From contig NZ_LGED01000002.1 in NCBI RefSeq assembly GCF_001280085.1, forward strand, positions 62,001 through 126,000: a DNA stretch of 64,000 nucleotides. The letters are read 5' to 3'. Source of the DNA: Saccharothrix sp. NRRL B-16348 (GTDB lineage Bacteria; Actinomycetota; Actinomycetes; Mycobacteriales; Pseudonocardiaceae). The translations under genes and the position numbers were made by a program. Within the stretch, counting starts at the first letter, position 1; each line of letters opens with the position of its first letter. This document shows positions 24,328 to 32,864 of this stretch, piece by piece. Under the pieces are notes generated by a model, which saw only the letters and a program-made list of their open reading frames with translations, did no database searches and was not told where the DNA came from.

Positions 24328-26469
24328 ATGCTATCTCGGATGGGGCGCTTCTGTTACCGGCGGCGCTGGTGGGTACTCGGGGCCTGGCTCCTGGTCATGG
24401 TCATCGGCGGCGCGGCGTTCAGCCCGCTGTTCGGCAGTCTGGCGCTCAACAAGCCCTCGCAGGGCATGGAATCCAACCTCGCGCGTCAGGTCCTGACCAA
24501 CGAGGGCGACTACTACGACAAGCTCGTCGCCGTGGTGGACGGTGGCGACGTGCGGTCGTCCGCCGCCGTCGCGACGATGGACCGCGCGGTCGACGACGTG
24601 CGCGACATCGGCGGCATCAAGACCGTGGACGAGCCGGTCGTGTCGGCCGACGGCACCGCCGCGCAGATCACCGTGCGCTTCGGCAAGATGCCGAAGGCGG
24701 ACAAGAAGCAGGTGCTCAAGGACGTCTCCGCGCGGCTGCACCTGGTGGCCGACGACGTGGCCGGCGCCGAGGTCGTGATCGGCGGCGACGAGCCGCAGGC
24801 GCAGGAGACCAACACGACCTCCGGCCAGGACACGCTGCGCGCCGAGCTGGCCACGCTGCCGTTCGTCCTGATCGCGCTGATCATCGTGTTCGGCGGGATC
24901 CTGGCCGCGCTGCTGCCGCTGATCGCCGCGGTCGCCGCGGTCGCCGGCTCGTTCGCGATGGTGCTGCTGTTCTCCACGTTCCTCAACCTCGACAGCACGG
25001 TCATGTCCGTGGTGTCGCTGCTCGGCCTCGGCTTGTCCATCGACTACGGGCTGCTGCTGGTGGCCCGTTACCGGGACGAGCTGGTCGCCGGGCACACACC
25101 GGACGAGGCCGCGGCGCGCACGTGGGCCACGGCGGGGCGGACCATCCTGTTCAGCGGCCTGATCGTGTCGGCGGCGTTGAGCGGCTTGCTCGCGTTCGAC
25201 GTGCCTCGGTTGCAGACGATGGGCGCGGCGGGCATCTCGGCGACGTTGATCGCGATGGCGGCGGCGCTCACGTTGACGGCGGCGATGCTCGGGTTCTTCG
25301 GCAAGCGGGTCCGGCCGTCGGCGAAGGCGATCGCGAAGGCGGCCAAGGCGGACAGCTCGGAGCGCGGTGGGTTCGCCCGGCTCGCGCGGTTCACCCAGGG
25401 GCGTCCGATCGTCGTCACGCTGGTCGCGTCGGCGATCCTGCTGCTGCTCGCGCTGCCCGCGTTGACCACCACGGCCAAGCTGCCGCAACTGGCCGGGCTG
25501 CCGCGGGACGTGATGGAGTCCGCGCGGGCGGCCGACGTGCTGGAGGACAAGTTCGGCGTGGCCGTGCAGCCGCCGGTCGTCGTGGTGGCGCGCACGGGTG
25601 CGGCGGAGCTGGACGCGTGGGCGCAGCGGTGGCAGGGCGACCCGTCCGCGCCCCAGGCCCGTCCGGCCGCGCTGACCGGTGACAACCTGTCCACGGTGGC
25701 GTTCGACATCGCGGGCGACAGCCAGAGCAAGGCGGCGCAGGACTTCGTCGGGCGGGTGCGGGCCGACCGGCCGCCGGGCGGCGAGTCGTGGGTGCTCGGC
25801 GACGCGGCGGTGATCGTCGACCTGTGGGACAAGACCCTCGAAGGCCTGCCACTGGCGATCGCGATCGTGCTGCTGTCGATGTTCGTGCTGCTGTTCCTGA
25901 TGACCGGGTCGCTGGCCGTGCCGATCAAGGCGATCTTCATGAACGTGCTGTCGCTGGGCGCCACGATCGGCGTGATGGTGGCGATCTTCCAGCACGGGTT
26001 CCTGTCCGGTGTGCTGGACACGTTGGTGGTGGGCGGGCTGAGCCCGTACATCCTGCTGCTGGTGTCGGCGTTCGCGTTCGGGTTCTCGATGGACTACGAG
26101 GTGTTCTTGCTCGGTCGCATCAAGGAGCACGTGGACGCCGGTGAGGACACGGACACGGCGGTGCGGCGCGGTTTGCAGCGCAGCGGTCGCGTCATCACGT
26201 CCGCGGCGGCGTTGATGCTGATCGTGTTCACCGGGTTCGCGGTCGCGGACCTGGCGGACGTGGAGGAGCTGGGCATCGGGCTGTTCGTGGCGCTGCTCAT
26301 CGACGCCACGATCGTGCGGTGCATCCTCGTGCCGTCCACGATGACGTTGCTGGGCAAGTGGAACTGGTGGGCGCCGAAGTTCCTGCGCCCCATCCACGAC
26401 CGCTTCCAGCTGAGCGAGCACGAGACCCCGAAGCCCTCGCGTCCGGACCTGGAACTGACCGGCCGCTGA
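24328..26469 (+). CDS. MMPL-family RND transporter
   Basis: The 713-residue membrane protein has two MMPL domains, each with a large extracytoplasmic loop and five to six TM helices. The first half has LGLGLSIDYGLLLVARYRDEL and the second FAFGFSMDYEVFLLGRIKEH, the repeated proton-relay Asp-Tyr motifs of the family. Actinobacterial MMPL proteins export lipids, siderophores or drugs. The start is ATG at 24328, with GTG at 24322 possible; no clear ribosome site is visible for either. It stands alone with hairpins following. Substrate cannot be deduced; export of a lipid-like natural product is plausible. Confidence 0.92.
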   Translation: MLSRMGRFCYRRRWWVLGAWLLVMVIGGAAFSPLFGSLALNKPSQGMESNLARQVLTNEGDYYDKLVAVVDGGDVRSSAAVATMDRAVDDVRDIGGIKTVDEPVVSADGTAAQITVRFGKMPKADKKQVLKDVSARLHLVADDVAGAEVVIGGDEPQAQETNTTSGQDTLRAELATLPFVLIALIIVFGGILAALLPLIAAVAAVAGSFAMVLLFSTFLNLDSTVMSVVSLLGLGLSIDYGLLLVARYRDELVAGHTPDEAAARTWATAGRTILFSGLIVSAALSGLLAFDVPRLQTMGAAGISATLIAMAAALTLTAAMLGFFGKRVRPSAKAIAKAAKADSSERGGFARLARFTQGRPIVVTLVASAILLLLALPALTTTAKLPQLAGLPRDVMESARAADVLEDKFGVAVQPPVVVVARTGAAELDAWAQRWQGDPSAPQARPAALTGDNLSTVAFDIAGDSQSKAAQDFVGRVRADRPPGGESWVLGDAAVIVDLWDKTLEGLPLAIAIVLLSMFVLLFLMTGSLAVPIKAIFMNVLSLGATIGVMVAIFQHGFLSGVLDTLVVGGLSPYILLLVSAFAFGFSMDYEVFLLGRIKEHVDAGEDTDTAVRRGLQRSGRVITSAAALMLIVFTGFAVADLADVEELGIGLFVALLIDATIVRCILVPSTMTLLGKWNWWAPKFLRPIHDRFQLSEHETPKPSRPDLELTGR

Positions 26470-26484
26470 TCCCCACTCCGTCCT

Positions 26485-26554
26485 CCTTCAGGACACCCAG
26501 GCCATCCCCTGAAGGTGGACTCCCCCGCGAGGGGTCGGCAGGGCACTCCCCTCG
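26485..26554 (+). terminator. Two hairpins after the MMPL gene
   Basis: CCTTCAGG/CCTGAAGG (26485-26515, 15-nt loop) and CGAGGGG/CCCCTCG (26528-26554, 13-nt loop) lie within 90 nt of the stop. Both have long loops, so they are weak individually. Confidence 0.45.
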
Positions 26555-26726
26555 GAGCCCTCCCGGCCCCTCGCACTTTTGTCCTCTCAAGAGTCCGGGA
26601 CTTGCCGTCGTTCTCCGTGATAGCTTCAGGCTCGGCGGCTTTGCAGTGCCGCCAATCGGAGTCCACACCGCATCGAATGTCTCGGAAAGTGCGAGTGGTG
26701 TGGAATAACTATTTCCAGGGGGGAAT

Positions 26727-27194
26727 ATGTTGCGTGGCATGAAGTTGTTCGGTGTGGCGATCGTCGCCGCCGCACTGGGCGTGGTCATCGCGGTTCCGGC
26801 CGGTGCTTCTCCGAGCACGGAGGGGAACTTCAGTCGGATCGCCTCCGTCCCGCCGACGTCCGCTCGTGAGCAGGCGTTGCCGGCCCGCGACACGGGGAGT
26901 GGGATCGGCACCGCGGGGGCGTTGGGCTGCACGTATCCCTACGTCTGCCTGTACAACGCGAACGAGCAGAAGGTCGAGCAGTACCGGGTGGTCACGTCGG
27001 GGTGGCAGTCGTTCAGTCGAACTGACGTCTACTACGGGGTGAATACGCGCAACGACGACGTCGCCTACATCCGCTACACGAACGGCACCGTGGCATGTCT
27101 GCCGGCGGGGACCGCCTCGACGGTGTGGAACCTGCGTGCCCACGGCGTCCCGAACGGTATCCGCATCGACAGTTCGAGCGTCTGCTTCCCGTAA
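26727..27194 (+). CDS. Small secreted protein, peptidase-inhibitor I36-like
   Basis: The 155-residue preprotein has a clear Sec signal (KLFGVAIVAAALGVVIAVPAGAS) and a Cys-rich mature half with GCTYPYVCLYN and two further Cys. The CPxxxVCLYxN pattern is that of SMPI/I36-type proteinase inhibitors and their relatives in actinomycetes. It is secreted and stabilised by two probable disulfides. The start is ATG at 26727 behind AGGGGGGAA, an unusually strong ribosome site. It is monocistronic. Inhibitory activity is not certain; many such proteins have no assigned target. Confidence 0.65.
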   Translation: MLRGMKLFGVAIVAAALGVVIAVPAGASPSTEGNFSRIASVPPTSAREQALPARDTGSGIGTAGALGCTYPYVCLYNANEQKVEQYRVVTSGWQSFSRTDVYYGVNTRNDDVAYIRYTNGTVACLPAGTASTVWNLRAHGVPNGIRIDSSSVCFP

Positions 27195-27272
27195 CCGGAA
27201 CACCGGATCCTCGGCGACCGTCCGGTTTCCGGCGCAATTCAATACGACAGCCGAATAGTGTGATCTGAACGG

Positions 27273-27767
27273 TCAGCGGTGGGGTGGTGGACCGGCGAGC
27301 GCCGCGAGTCGGTCCACCACTTCGGCGAGTGGTTTCCGGGTGTCGATCTCGAGGGTGGCCGACGACCGGAGCAGCGGCTCGATCCCGGCGGTGTCCGCCA
27401 TGATCCGTTCGCGTTCCTCGGCGGTTTTCCCGAAGGCGTTGGTGTCGCGGTCGGCGATGCGGTCGAGCATGACGGCCAAGGGCGCGCTGAGCAGGACGAT
27501 CTCGTCGAACCGGGAGTGGAACCCGCCCTGGTTCCACACCGTGCCCGCGATGAACAGTGGCTCACCCGAACGCTCGTGGTCCGCGATCAGCGCGTCGATC
27601 CGGTCCTCGCGCCACTGCCGCTCCGTGCCGGTGCCATCGGGACGCGGGACTTCTTCGATCCATCCCCCGAAGTCGGTGTCCACCACCCGATATCCCCGCT
27701 GTTCCAACCGGCCCAGCGCCGTCGACTTCCCCGTGCCGGACATGCCGGTCACCAAGATCACCGCCAC
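27273..27767 (-). CDS. AAA/adenylate-kinase-like ATP-binding protein
   Basis: The 164-residue P-loop protein has VTGMSGTGKSTALGRL as Walker A at its N-terminus. It has a kinase-like acceptor segment VVDTDFGGWIEE and a lid region RDTNAFGKTAEERERI. This is the small nucleotide-kinase-like family common in actinomycetes, often annotated as AAA ATPase or shikimate-kinase-like. The start is GTG at 27767; the frame continues upstream into the remains of an MFS gene, so a longer start would be a chance fusion. Substrate unknown; cytoplasmic. Confidence 0.78.
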   Translation of the reverse strand: MAVILVTGMSGTGKSTALGRLEQRGYRVVDTDFGGWIEEVPRPDGTGTERQWREDRIDALIADHERSGEPLFIAGTVWNQGGFHSRFDEIVLLSAPLAVMLDRIADRDTNAFGKTAEERERIMADTAGIEPLLRSSATLEIDTRKPLAEVVDRLAALAGPPPHR

Positions 27768-27779
27768 GTGCTCATCGTA

Positions 27780-28245
27780 TAGCGGGCAGCGGAAAGACAC
27801 GCGCGACGCGAACGCCACACCCAGAGCGATCGGATCGCTCACGAACGCCACCGGCACCACCGTGAGCGCCCACGCGGTGAACCCGCCGACGAGCAGCGCG
27901 CGCATGCTCAGCCGCCGCAGCCACCGGCTCGCGGTCAACGCGCCCACCATGCCGCCGACACCGCCGATCGCGGTGATCACGCCGAGCACCGCGGCCGAAC
28001 CGCCGTCCTCCTTCACGATGAACATCACCGCCAGCCCCAGCCCCGGCGAACACGATGTTGCTCACCGAGATCAGCACCATCGCCGTCCGCAGCAGCCGCT
28101 GCCCCCAGATCCACCGCAGCCCTTCGGCCACCTCGGTCCGGAAGTCACGTCGAGCGGGCCGCTCGCCCTGGAAGTCACGCCGGATCAGCAGCAACGTGCC
28201 CGCGACCGCGCACACGGGCAGCGCCTGGGCCGTCAACCGGTCCGG
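27780..28245 (-). pseudogene. Truncated, frameshifted MFS transporter remnant
   Basis: Two frames give consecutive parts of an EntS-like MFS protein. One holds QALPVCAVAGTLLLIRRDF with the typical EVAEGLRWIWGQRLLRTAM loop and TM7. The other continues with MFIVKEDGGSAAVLGVITAIGG and RWLRRLSMRALLVGG. The frame changes near 28035 within SNIVFAGAGAG. The first six helices and the C-terminus are absent. The remnant is fused in frame to the small kinase gene downstream. Confidence 0.7.
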
Positions 28246-28317
28246 TGTGATCGTCGGCTTCTCGGGTCAGCAGGGCCCGAACCGCGCCCTTCGCCGGCAC
28301 GTCGGCTGATCCGCGCG

Positions 28318-28346
28318 GGGGCGCCGTCCGGTGCGGACGGCGCCCC
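28318..28346 (-). terminator. Terminator after the M20 peptidase
   Basis: A perfect 12-bp stem, GGGGCGCCGTCC with its complement, has a 5-nt loop. It lies just beyond the M20 stop codon on the minus strand. Confidence 0.8.
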
Positions 28347-28352
28347 GCCGAC

Positions 28353-29684
28353 TCACGAGTTGCGCAGGAAGCGGTCCAGGACGCGGACGCCGAACTCCAG
28401 GGCGTCGACCGGCACGCGCTCGTCCACGCCGTGGAACAGGCCGGAGAAGTCCAGGTCGGCGGGCAGCTTCAGCGGGGCGAAGCCGAAGTTGCGGATGCCG
28501 AGCTCCTGGAACGACTTGGCGTCCGTGCCGCCCGACAGCATGTACGGCAGCACCTTCGCGCCGGGGTCCTCGGCGGTGATCGACGCCGTCATCGCGTCGA
28601 CCAGCGCGCCGTCGAACGTCGTCTCCACCGGCGGCAGCCCCAGCCACTCGCGCTCCACGTCCGGGCCGAGCAGCTCGGCCAGCTCGCGGTCGAACGCCTC
28701 CTCGCGGCCCGGCAGGATGCGGCAGTCCACGGTGGCCTCGGCGAACGACGGGATCACGTTCGCCTTGTACCCGGCGGACAGCATGGTGGGGTTGGCCGTG
28801 TCGCGCAGCGTCGCGCCGATCATCCGCGACAACGCGCCCAGCTTGCCGATCGAGCCCTCGATGTCGTCCTCGGGGAACTCCAGCCCGGTGATCTCCGACA
28901 CGCCGGCCAGGAACTCGCGCACGGACGGCGACAGGATCACCGGGAACCGGTGCTGCCCCAGCTTCGTGACCGCCGCCGCCAGCTTCGCCACCGCGTTGTC
29001 GTTGTGGATCATCGAGCCGTGGCCGGCGGTGCCGCGGACGCGCAGCTTGAGCCACCGGATGCCCTTCTCGGCGGTCTCCACCAAGTAGGCCCGGACGTCG
29101 TCCTTGAGCGTGATGGAGAACCCGCCGACCTCGCTGATCGCCTCCGTGACGCCCTCGAACAGCTCCGGCCGGTTGTCCACCAGCCACTTGGCGCCGAACA
29201 GGCCGCCCGCCTCCTCGTCGGCCAGGAACGCGAACACGATGTCGCGCGGCGGCACCACGCCGTCCCGCTTAAACCGACGCGCGACGGCGAGCGTCATCGC
29301 GACCATGTCCTTCATGTCGACCGCGCCGCGGCCCCACACGTACCCGTCCTGGACCGCGCCGGAGAACGGGTGCACCGACCACTCGGAGGCGTCGGCGGGC
29401 ACCACGTCCAGGTGACCGTGCACCAGCAGCGCGCCCCGTGACGGGTCGGAGCCGGCCAGGCGGGCGACCACGTTGCCGCGGCCCTTCGCCCCCGATTCGA
29501 CGTAGGTGGTCTCGTAGCCGACCTCGGCCAGCTTCTCCGCGACCCACTCGGCCGCCGCGCGCTCGCCGACGACCGTCGCCGGATCGCCGGTGTTGGTCGT
29601 GTCGATCCTGATCAACTCGCTGGCCAGCGACACGACCTCGTCCTGCGCGAGCCGCAGCCCGGCCCCGTCATCCAAGTTACTCAC
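28353..29684 (-). CDS. M20-family metallopeptidase
   Basis: This 443-residue zinc peptidase of the ArgE/DapE/CPG2 group has HGHLDVVP (first His and catalytic Asp), WGRGAVDMKD (bridging Asp), EEAGG (catalytic Glu pair) and VRGTAGHGSM at the start of the lid domain. It is cytoplasmic, with no signal peptide. It would cleave dipeptides or acylated amino acids. The start is GTG at 29684 with GGAAGACC upstream. It is read toward the MFS remnant and ends at a strong hairpin. The specific substrate is not apparent. Confidence 0.9.
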   Translation of the reverse strand: MSNLDDGAGLRLAQDEVVSLASELIRIDTTNTGDPATVVGERAAAEWVAEKLAEVGYETTYVESGAKGRGNVVARLAGSDPSRGALLVHGHLDVVPADASEWSVHPFSGAVQDGYVWGRGAVDMKDMVAMTLAVARRFKRDGVVPPRDIVFAFLADEEAGGLFGAKWLVDNRPELFEGVTEAISEVGGFSITLKDDVRAYLVETAEKGIRWLKLRVRGTAGHGSMIHNDNAVAKLAAAVTKLGQHRFPVILSPSVREFLAGVSEITGLEFPEDDIEGSIGKLGALSRMIGATLRDTANPTMLSAGYKANVIPSFAEATVDCRILPGREEAFDRELAELLGPDVEREWLGLPPVETTFDGALVDAMTASITAEDPGAKVLPYMLSGGTDAKSFQELGIRNFGFAPLKLPADLDFSGLFHGVDERVPVDALEFGVRVLDRFLRNS

Positions 29685-29720
29685 CAGGTCTTCCTACCAT
29701 CCGCGGCCCGGCGCGGTTCG

Positions 29721-30677
29721 TCAGCGCTCGGACCCGTCACCTCGCACGACGGCCAGCGGGCACGGCGCGTGGTGGAGCATCGCGTGGCTCACCGAGCCGA
29801 GCAGCGCGCGCCGCACCGCGCCGTGCCCGTGGCTGCCCACGACGAGCAGCGCCGCGCCGCCTGCCTCCTCGACCAGGGCCTGGGCGGGCCGCGCCAGCGA
29901 CACCACCCGTTCCGCGCGCACCCCGGGGTGGCGGGCGAGCGGCACCTCCAGCGACTTGGCGATCAGCAGGTCGGCGGACGCCCTGAGCTGCTCGACGTCC
30001 AGGCCGAGCCCCATGCCCTGCCCCCACGCGCCGCCCGGCGCCAACGCGTCCACCGGCAGCCCGGTGGTGGCGTGCACGGCCACCAGCGAGCCACCGTGCC
30101 GCGACACGTGGTCCACCGCGAAGTCGACCGCGCGGTCGCTCGGCTCCGACCCGTCGACGCCGACCACCACGCGCCCGTCGTCCGTCCCGCCGTCGGTGTC
30201 GCGGACCACGACGAGCGGTCCGGCGAAGTGGTGGGCCAGGTCCGCGGTGACCGAGCCGGCGAACACCCTGGCCAGCCCGGTGGCGCCGGACGAACCGACG
30301 ACGAGCAGCGCCGATTCCCGCCCGGCCTCGGCCAGCACGGCGGCGGGGTGCCCGTCGAACGCGCGCGTGTCCACCTCGACCCCGGGCGCGACGCCCTCGC
30401 ACGCCGCGGCCAGTTCGGCGAGGTGGTCCTTCGTGTACTCGCGCACCGCCTTCTCGCCGACGAACTGGGGCAGCGGCATCGACACGGGCGTGACCACCAC
30501 CTCGGGGAACGGCCCGCGGATCACGTTCACGACGACCAGGCGCACGCCGCGGCTCGCCGCCTCGCGCGCCGCCCAGTACGCCGCCTGCCGCGACCGCTCC
30601 GAACCGTCGAACCCGACGACCACCGCACCGCGGCCGATCGCGCTCTCCGGGCTCTTCAGGATGTCCGGGCTGGTCAT
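29721..30677 (-). CDS. Tandem universal stress protein (two UspA domains)
   Basis: The 318-residue protein has two UspA domains. Each shows the ATP-binding signature: VGFDGSERS with VVGSSGATGLARVFAGSV, and VGVDGSEPS with VVGSHGHGAVRRALLGSV (G-2x-G-9x-G-S/T). Such two-domain USPs respond to hypoxia and stress in actinobacteria. The start is ATG at 30677 with GGAGGTGGGCG just upstream; an ATG at 30785 without a site is rejected. It is divergent from the DUF2267 gene across about 96 bp, so the two may share stress-responsive promoters. Confidence 0.92.
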   Translation of the reverse strand: MTSPDILKSPESAIGRGAVVVGFDGSERSRQAAYWAAREAASRGVRLVVVNVIRGPFPEVVVTPVSMPLPQFVGEKAVREYTKDHLAELAAACEGVAPGVEVDTRAFDGHPAAVLAEAGRESALLVVGSSGATGLARVFAGSVTADLAHHFAGPLVVVRDTDGGTDDGRVVVGVDGSEPSDRAVDFAVDHVSRHGGSLVAVHATTGLPVDALAPGGAWGQGMGLGLDVEQLRASADLLIAKSLEVPLARHPGVRAERVVSLARPAQALVEEAGGAALLVVGSHGHGAVRRALLGSVSHAMLHHAPCPLAVVRGDGSER

Positions 30678-30773
30678 CGCCCACCTCCGACTCTCGGCGT
30701 GATCCCCGTGCCACCGGGGTATCCGAGGAGGTCCGACCCACACGTGATCGACAGGGGAAACGGAGGACGCCCC

Positions 30774-31166
30774 ATGAAGGAACACGAACTGGTTTCAGCC
30801 GTGCGGGCGAGCACCGGGATCGCGAACTCGGACGACGCCGAACGCGCGGTGCGCGCCACGCTGCAGGTCCTCGGACGACGGCTGACCGGCGGCGAGACCC
30901 GTCACCTGGCCTCGCAGCTGCCGCCCGACCTGGCCGGCGTGCTGCCCGAGCAGGGTGCCGGCGAGCGATTCGACGTCGAGGAGTTCTACCGGCGGGTCGC
31001 CGCGGAGGAGGGTGGCGAGTGCACGCCGCAGCAGGCGCGGCAGCACGCGCGCGCCGTCGTCACCGCGATGCGGAACAGCCTGCCGCAGGGCGAGATCGAC
31101 GACTTCGCGGCCCAGTCGCCCGCCGACTACGCCGACCTGCTGTCGAGCGGTCCGGTGCACCACTGA
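30774..31166 (+). CDS. DUF2267 domain protein
   Basis: The 130-residue helical protein matches DUF2267 with the pattern RAVRATLQVLGRRLTGGETRHLASQLP and DVEEFYRRVA, ending in HARAVVTAMRNSLPQGEIDDF. Function is unknown; members often lie beside universal stress proteins, as here. The start is ATG at 30774 behind CGGAGGACG. It is cytoplasmic and probably stress-induced together with the divergent USP gene. Confidence 0.85.
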   Translation: MKEHELVSAVRASTGIANSDDAERAVRATLQVLGRRLTGGETRHLASQLPPDLAGVLPEQGAGERFDVEEFYRRVAAEEGGECTPQQARQHARAVVTAMRNSLPQGEIDDFAAQSPADYADLLSSGPVHH

Positions 31167-31532
31167 GCACGGAGATCCGCTCGGTCGACCCCGCGTCGCG
31201 ACCGGATTCGGCGAACCCGCCCGTCCACGAGATCCCTCGGCCCTGCGCACCCCTCAGTGGGTGCCGCCGTGGCGGAAGCGGCGGCACTACCGCAGGGCCT
31301 GGTGACGACCGGCGTGGTCACCGGGATCTCGCCGCACCGCGGAGCCGGCCCTTCAATCCATTCCACTCTCAGGACGCCACTGCCCTGTGCCCCCAACATC
31401 AGTGGAACCGCCGTGGCCAGGCTACTGGGGTGCCGGCCTTGGAATCAACTGCCGGTGCGGAGTAGCTTGATCCCTGCCACTCGCAGTGGAAGTGCTTGCG
31501 GGATGAAGCAGTCGTGCGTACGAGGGGTGACC
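31167..31532 (+). promoter_or_regulatory. Leader of the XRE cassette with repeated CAGTGGAA
   Basis: This 366-bp region before the XRE gene shows no convincing gene. CAGTGGAA occurs at 31400-31407 and again at 31484-31491, 84 bp apart (about eight helical turns). The second copy lies in an inverted repeat CCACT-CGC-AGTGG (31477-31489). These are candidates for autoregulation by the XRE protein. Confidence 0.4.
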
Positions 31533-32267
31533 ATGACCGCGGGCGGGCAGCGGCTCTTCGCCGAGATCCTCGACGAGCTGTGCCTGCGGCCCGGTGATCG
31601 GCCGCGCTACACGAACGTGGAACTGGCCGAGCGGATCCGCCTCGAGGGCGGCGAGATCACCCACACCTACATCTCGCAGTTGCGCCGCGGCGACAAGGAC
31701 AACCCCACGTGCCGCACGATCGAGGGCCTGGCCGCCGCGCTGGGCGTGCACCCCGCGTGCTTCGTCGGCGGTCGCGCGCGGCTGCACGAGGGCGAACGGC
31801 CGGGCTGGCGGCGCGGCGCGGTGAAACACCTGTTCGGCACCGTGTACCCGGCCAACCGCGGCCCGTTCTCGCCGGAGGAGGTCGCGGGGCGGATCAGCGG
31901 CGGCCCGTACGGCTCGATCTCGGCCAACTACATCCGCGAGCTGCTGGCCGGCACCAGCGACAACCCGCGGCTCAAGCACATCCTCGGGCTCGCGGAGGCG
32001 TTCGGGGCCGCGCCCGCGTACTTCTTCGACGACGAGCTGGCCGCCCGGGTCGACGAGCAGCTGGAGACCCGGCTGGCGATGGACAAGCTCGGCGTCAACA
32101 CCGTCATCCTGCGCACCGCGGAACAACCGCCGCCGCCCGGTGTCCGCAACAAGATCCTCCTCGCGCTCGTGCGCGCACTGCACCCCGGCGTCGCGGCCGA
32201 GGACGCCATCAGGCGGGCGCTCGAACCGGACGGCTCGCCGGTGCCCGCCGATGACGAGACCCGCTGA
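31533..32267 (+). CDS. XRE-family transcriptional regulator with duplicated HTH-like region
   Basis: The 244-residue protein contains an N-terminal lambda-repressor-like HTH (YTNVELAERIRLEGGEITHTYISQLRRG, GLAAALGVHPACFVGG). A second related segment at about residues 110-175 (FSPEEVAGRI, ISANYIRELLAG, LKHILGLAEAFGAAPAYFFDD) looks like a second XRE domain. A variable C-terminus may sense a ligand. The start is ATG at 31533 with GAGGGG 6 nt upstream; an ATG at 31503 is possible. It heads a cassette with an ImmA-like metallopeptidase, a MAB_1171c-type membrane protein and an FAD oxidoreductase. Confidence 0.85.
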   Translation: MTAGGQRLFAEILDELCLRPGDRPRYTNVELAERIRLEGGEITHTYISQLRRGDKDNPTCRTIEGLAAALGVHPACFVGGRARLHEGERPGWRRGAVKHLFGTVYPANRGPFSPEEVAGRISGGPYGSISANYIRELLAGTSDNPRLKHILGLAEAFGAAPAYFFDDELAARVDEQLETRLAMDKLGVNTVILRTAEQPPPPGVRNKILLALVRALHPGVAAEDAIRRALEPDGSPVPADDETR

Positions 32268-32309
32268 CACCGTGGCCACGACGCCGAACACGCCCGGGGT
32301 GGTGATCAG

Positions 32310-32864
32310 ATGAAGGCGAAGGAGCTGCGGGAGCTGAGCGACGGGCTGATCCGCGAGCTGGACCTCGACGAGTCCGCCACCGCGGAGGCCGTGTGCGTCC
32401 GGCTGTGCGAGGTCATGGCCCGACGCCTGCGGCGGGAGATCATCCTGCGGTTCGACGACCTCGGCGCGGGCGGCACGAGCGGCCTGTGGGCCGTGACCGC
32501 GGACGAGGTCCACGTCGTCATCGTCACCACGGCCCGCAGCTGGGTGCACCGGCTGCTCATCCTGCTGCACGAGATCGCGCACATGCTGTGCGGCCACCAG
32601 CCGCCGCGGCTCGACGCCGAGGAAGGCCGCCGGCTGCTGTACCCGGACCTGTCGCCGTCGATGCTGCGCATCCTGGCGGGCCGGACCAACCTGTCCCGCA
32701 AGGACGAACGGGAAGCCGACCGGGTCGCGGGCGTGCTGACCCGGGCGTTGATCGACTGGGCGGGACGGCAGCCGCACGAGCCGACCCGGCCCGAGGGCGA
32801 CGACCTGGCGACGCGGGCCTGGTACACGTTCGGGTACTCGCCCGAGCGGGGCCACCGTGGCTGA
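32310..32864 (+). CDS. ImmA/IrrE-type zinc metallopeptidase-like protein
   Basis: The 184-residue protein contains LLHEIAHMLCGH, a HExxH zinc motif, followed by EREADRVAG, which supplies the third ligand region as in ImmA/IrrE peptidases. In phage and ICE systems such enzymes cleave a partner XRE repressor to induce transcription. The adjacent upstream XRE gene is the obvious candidate substrate (inference). The start is ATG at 32310. Its end overlaps the GTG start of the next gene by 8 nt, indicating one operon. Confidence 0.82.
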   Translation: MKAKELRELSDGLIRELDLDESATAEAVCVRLCEVMARRLRREIILRFDDLGAGGTSGLWAVTADEVHVVIVTTARSWVHRLLILLHEIAHMLCGHQPPRLDAEEGRRLLYPDLSPSMLRILAGRTNLSRKDEREADRVAGVLTRALIDWAGRQPHEPTRPEGDDLATRAWYTFGYSPERGHRG

